Source: Microbacterium nanhaiense
GTDB lineage: Bacteria > Actinomycetota > Actinomycetes > Actinomycetales > Microbacteriaceae
DNA: 64,000 nucleotides
Direction: 5' to 3'
Assembly: GCF_014646015.1 (NCBI RefSeq)
Contig: NZ_BMMQ01000010.1
Span: 1 to 64,000, forward strand
In this document: positions 62,347 through 64,000 of the stretch, piece after piece
Layout: every line of letters starts with the position of its first letter
How positions within the stretch are numbered: the first letter of the stretch is position 1
Position numbers and translations under genes: made by a program
The notes under the pieces: generated by a model
What the model was told of the DNA's origin: nothing
The model's database searches: none
The model's input: the letters and a program-made list of their open reading frames with translations, nothing else

Positions 62347-63828
62347 ATGGCTGAGACGACGCGACGAGCGCAGACCCCGACGGAGCGGATCCGCGAACGC
62401 GCGCCGCGCGTGGTGGTGATCGGCGATCTGCTGCTCGACGGCTGGTGGTCGGGCACGATCGGCCGCATCGCGCGCGAGGCCCCCGCACCCGTCGTCGACC
62501 TGAACGCGCGGGAGCACGTGCCGGGCGGAGCCGCGAACACCGCCGTGAACCTCGCCGCCCTCGGCGCGCGCGTGGCGGCCGTGGGCCTCGTCGGCGACGA
62601 CGAAGCGGGCCGGATCCTTCGCGAGGCCCTCGCCGACGCGGGCGTCGACGTCTCCCGCGTGCGCGCCATCGCGGGCGCCAGGACGACGACGAAGGTGCGC
62701 GTGAGCGCCGGCGAGCAGGTGATCGTGCGGATCGACGACAGCGAGCCGGATCCGTGGCCCGCGCCGGCCCTCGACGCGCTCATCGACGACGTCGCCACCG
62801 CGAGCGCGGACGCGGATGCGCAGGTCGTGTGCGACTACGGCTCGCTCCTCGGCGACGAGATCGTCGAACGGCTCGCGGCCCTCCCCCGCCCCGCGCTCCG
62901 CGTCGTCGACGCGCACGACGCGCGGCGGCTGCGCGCGCTGCGGCCCGAGCTCGTGACGCCCAACGCCGCCGAGGCCGAGCTGCTCGCCGGCGAGAGCCTC
63001 GGGTCGGGCGAGCAGCGCGCCGAGCGCGCCGCGGAGCTGTCCGAGCGGATCCGCGAGGCGGCGGGCGCGCGCGCCGCCGTCGTCACCCTCGATCGCGACG
63101 GCACGGTGCTGCTCGCGCCCGGGGCCACGCCCGTGCGCACCCGCGCCCACCCGTACCCCGAAAAGCAGGCCTCGGGCGCGGGCGACGTCTTCGTCGCGGC
63201 GCTCACCGCCGCGCATGCCTCAGGCGAACCTCTGGAGAGCGCCGTCGCGCTCGCGCAGCGCGCCGCCGACGTGGCGGTGCAGCGCGTCGGCACCTGCGTG
63301 TGCGGGCTCGACGAGCTCGAGCGCGCCGCGGGCGCGGAGCTGGCGGTCGTGGATCAAGATCTGCTGGCGGCGCGTCTCGACGAGCACCGTGCGCGCGGGG
63401 ATCGCATCGTCTTCACCAACGGCTGCTTCGACGTGCTGCACCGCGGTCACACCGCCTCGCTGCGCCAGGCGGCCTCGCTGGGGGACGTGCTCGTCGTCGC
63501 GGTCAACTCCGACGCGTCGGTTCGGCGGCTCAAGGGCGAGGAGCGGCCCGTCAACGGCGAGCGGGATCGCGCCGACGTGATCGCCGCCCTGGCGTGCGTC
63601 GACTACGTGACGATCTTCACCGAGGACACGCCCCGCGAACTCATCCGGCGCCTGCGCCCGCACGTCTATGCGAAGGGCGGCGACTACACGCCGGAGATGC
63701 TGGCAGAGACGGCCGCGGCCGACGAGATCGGCGCCGAGATCGCCATCCTCGACTACGTCGCCGACCATTCGACGACGCAGATCATCGGGCGCATCCGCGA
63801 GGTCGCGTCCGACGGGGCGCGGCGATGA
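62347..63828 (+). CDS. hldE: Bifunctional heptose 7-phosphate kinase / heptose 1-phosphate adenylyltransferase
   Basis: A 493-residue fusion enzyme. The N-terminal PfkB kinase (about 20-325) has REAPAPVVDL, VPGGAANTAVNLAALG and QASGAGDVFVAAL. The C-terminal nucleotidyltransferase (about 355-490) begins FTNGCFDVLHRGHTASL with the HxGH ATP motif and has VNSDASVRRLKG. It makes ADP-heptose from heptose 7-phosphate together with GmhB. Presence of both domains in standard order strongly supports HldE. Confidence 0.94.
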   Translation: MAETTRRAQTPTERIRERAPRVVVIGDLLLDGWWSGTIGRIAREAPAPVVDLNAREHVPGGAANTAVNLAALGARVAAVGLVGDDEAGRILREALADAGVDVSRVRAIAGARTTTKVRVSAGEQVIVRIDDSEPDPWPAPALDALIDDVATASADADAQVVCDYGSLLGDEIVERLAALPRPALRVVDAHDARRLRALRPELVTPNAAEAELLAGESLGSGEQRAERAAELSERIREAAGARAAVVTLDRDGTVLLAPGATPVRTRAHPYPEKQASGAGDVFVAALTAAHASGEPLESAVALAQRAADVAVQRVGTCVCGLDELERAAGAELAVVDQDLLAARLDEHRARGDRIVFTNGCFDVLHRGHTASLRQAASLGDVLVVAVNSDASVRRLKGEERPVNGERDRADVIAALACVDYVTIFTEDTPRELIRRLRPHVYAKGGDYTPEMLAETAAADEIGAEIAILDYVADHSTTQIIGRIREVASDGARR

Positions 63829-64000
63829 CGCGCAGGGGTGCCGGGAACTGGGCGGAGGCCTCGGCCCCGGAGGCGCCGGAGATCGACGTGCTCGTCCCGT
63901 TCGCCGGGCGGGCGTCCGCTCTCGCCGTGACGCTCGCGGGGCTCGCGGCCCAGGACGATCCGCCCTTCCGGGTGATCGTCAGCGACCAGTCGCTCGGCGG
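63825..64000 (+). CDS. Glycosyltransferase family 2, N-terminal fragment (cut by window edge)
   Basis: The first 58 codons start at an ATG overlapping the hldE stop (ATGA). The segment IDVLVPFAGRASALAVTL followed by DPPFRVIVSDQS matches the first strand and helix of GT2/GT-A transferases, with the nucleotide-binding Asp near residue 54. The rest lies outside the window. Confidence 0.75.
   Translation, partial: MTRRGAGNWAEASAPEAPEIDVLVPFAGRASALAVTLAGLAAQDDPPFRVIVSDQSLG

Overview
The window is a very GC-rich (about 70%) actinobacterial chromosome segment, most likely from the Microbacteriaceae (Microbacterium and relatives). This rests on the menaquinone and cytochrome c biogenesis gene sets, the DUF402, DUF4229 and DUF3054 proteins, the short ribosomal protein bS22, strong G/C third-position bias, and many leaderless TANNNT promoters 6-7 nt from start codons. 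Only the left edge (IS3 transposase tail plus AT-richer debris) and the fic locus look clearly foreign.

Layout. 1-0.7 kb: IS3 remnant. 0.7-6.5 kb: an unknown protein, then a HAD phosphatase, a PhnD/PhnC/PhnE/PhnE-type ABC importer and an RpiR/SIS regulator, apparently one operon for uptake and hydrolysis of a phosphorylated or phosphonate compound. 6.9-8.4 kb: DEAD-box RNA helicase. 8.6-22.8 kb: menaquinone region (polyprenyl diphosphate synthase, MenG/UbiE, MenF, MenD, MenA, MenE, MenB, MenC) interleaved with FprA-type reductase, DUF402, glycerate kinase, PLDc_N, GntR and DUF4229 genes. 22.7-29.3 kb: TetR regulator divergent from an MmpL/RND exporter with a fused degenerate ABC-ATPase tail and a very large YhgE/Pip heptad-repeat membrane protein. 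29.4-32.7 kb: DUF559 nuclease-like gene and an ABC exporter. 32.8-36.6 kb: fruR-fruK-fruA fructose PTS operon. 36.7-40.7 kb: resA/tlpA-ccdA-resB-ccsB cytochrome c maturation operon. 40.7-45.2 kb: 5'-truncated fic, DUF3054, histidine phosphatase, DedA, FUSC. 45.3-48.4 kb: aspS, Dabb protein, rhodanese, glutaredoxin-like protein, bS22. 48.5-52.1 kb: two-component system with an ABC-2 exporter. 52.2-54.1 kb: frameshifted topoisomerase IB and a SigB/F-type sigma factor. 54.0-64 kb: an ADP-heptose and glycosyltransferase cluster (GmhA, GmhB, HldE, an extra PfkB kinase, an SDR, three GT9 and two GT4-like enzymes, and a GT2 cut by the window edge), unusual for a Gram-positive.

The most unexpected content is non-coding. 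Several families of intergenic inverted-repeat elements recur: (1) a 55-bp palindromic unit in tandem arrays with exact 8-bp spacers (63-bp period) at three loci; (2) an 86-bp element present twice; (3) a roughly 60-bp element flanking the DUF559 gene as direct repeats; and several single elements of the same build (15-22 bp arms, usually one mismatch, long loop). The palindrome GGATCC is also strongly over-represented: I counted 19 in the first 6,000 bases against about 2 expected and 2 for the same-composition GGTACC.

All assignments come from reading the translations and motifs by eye. No database search was run.
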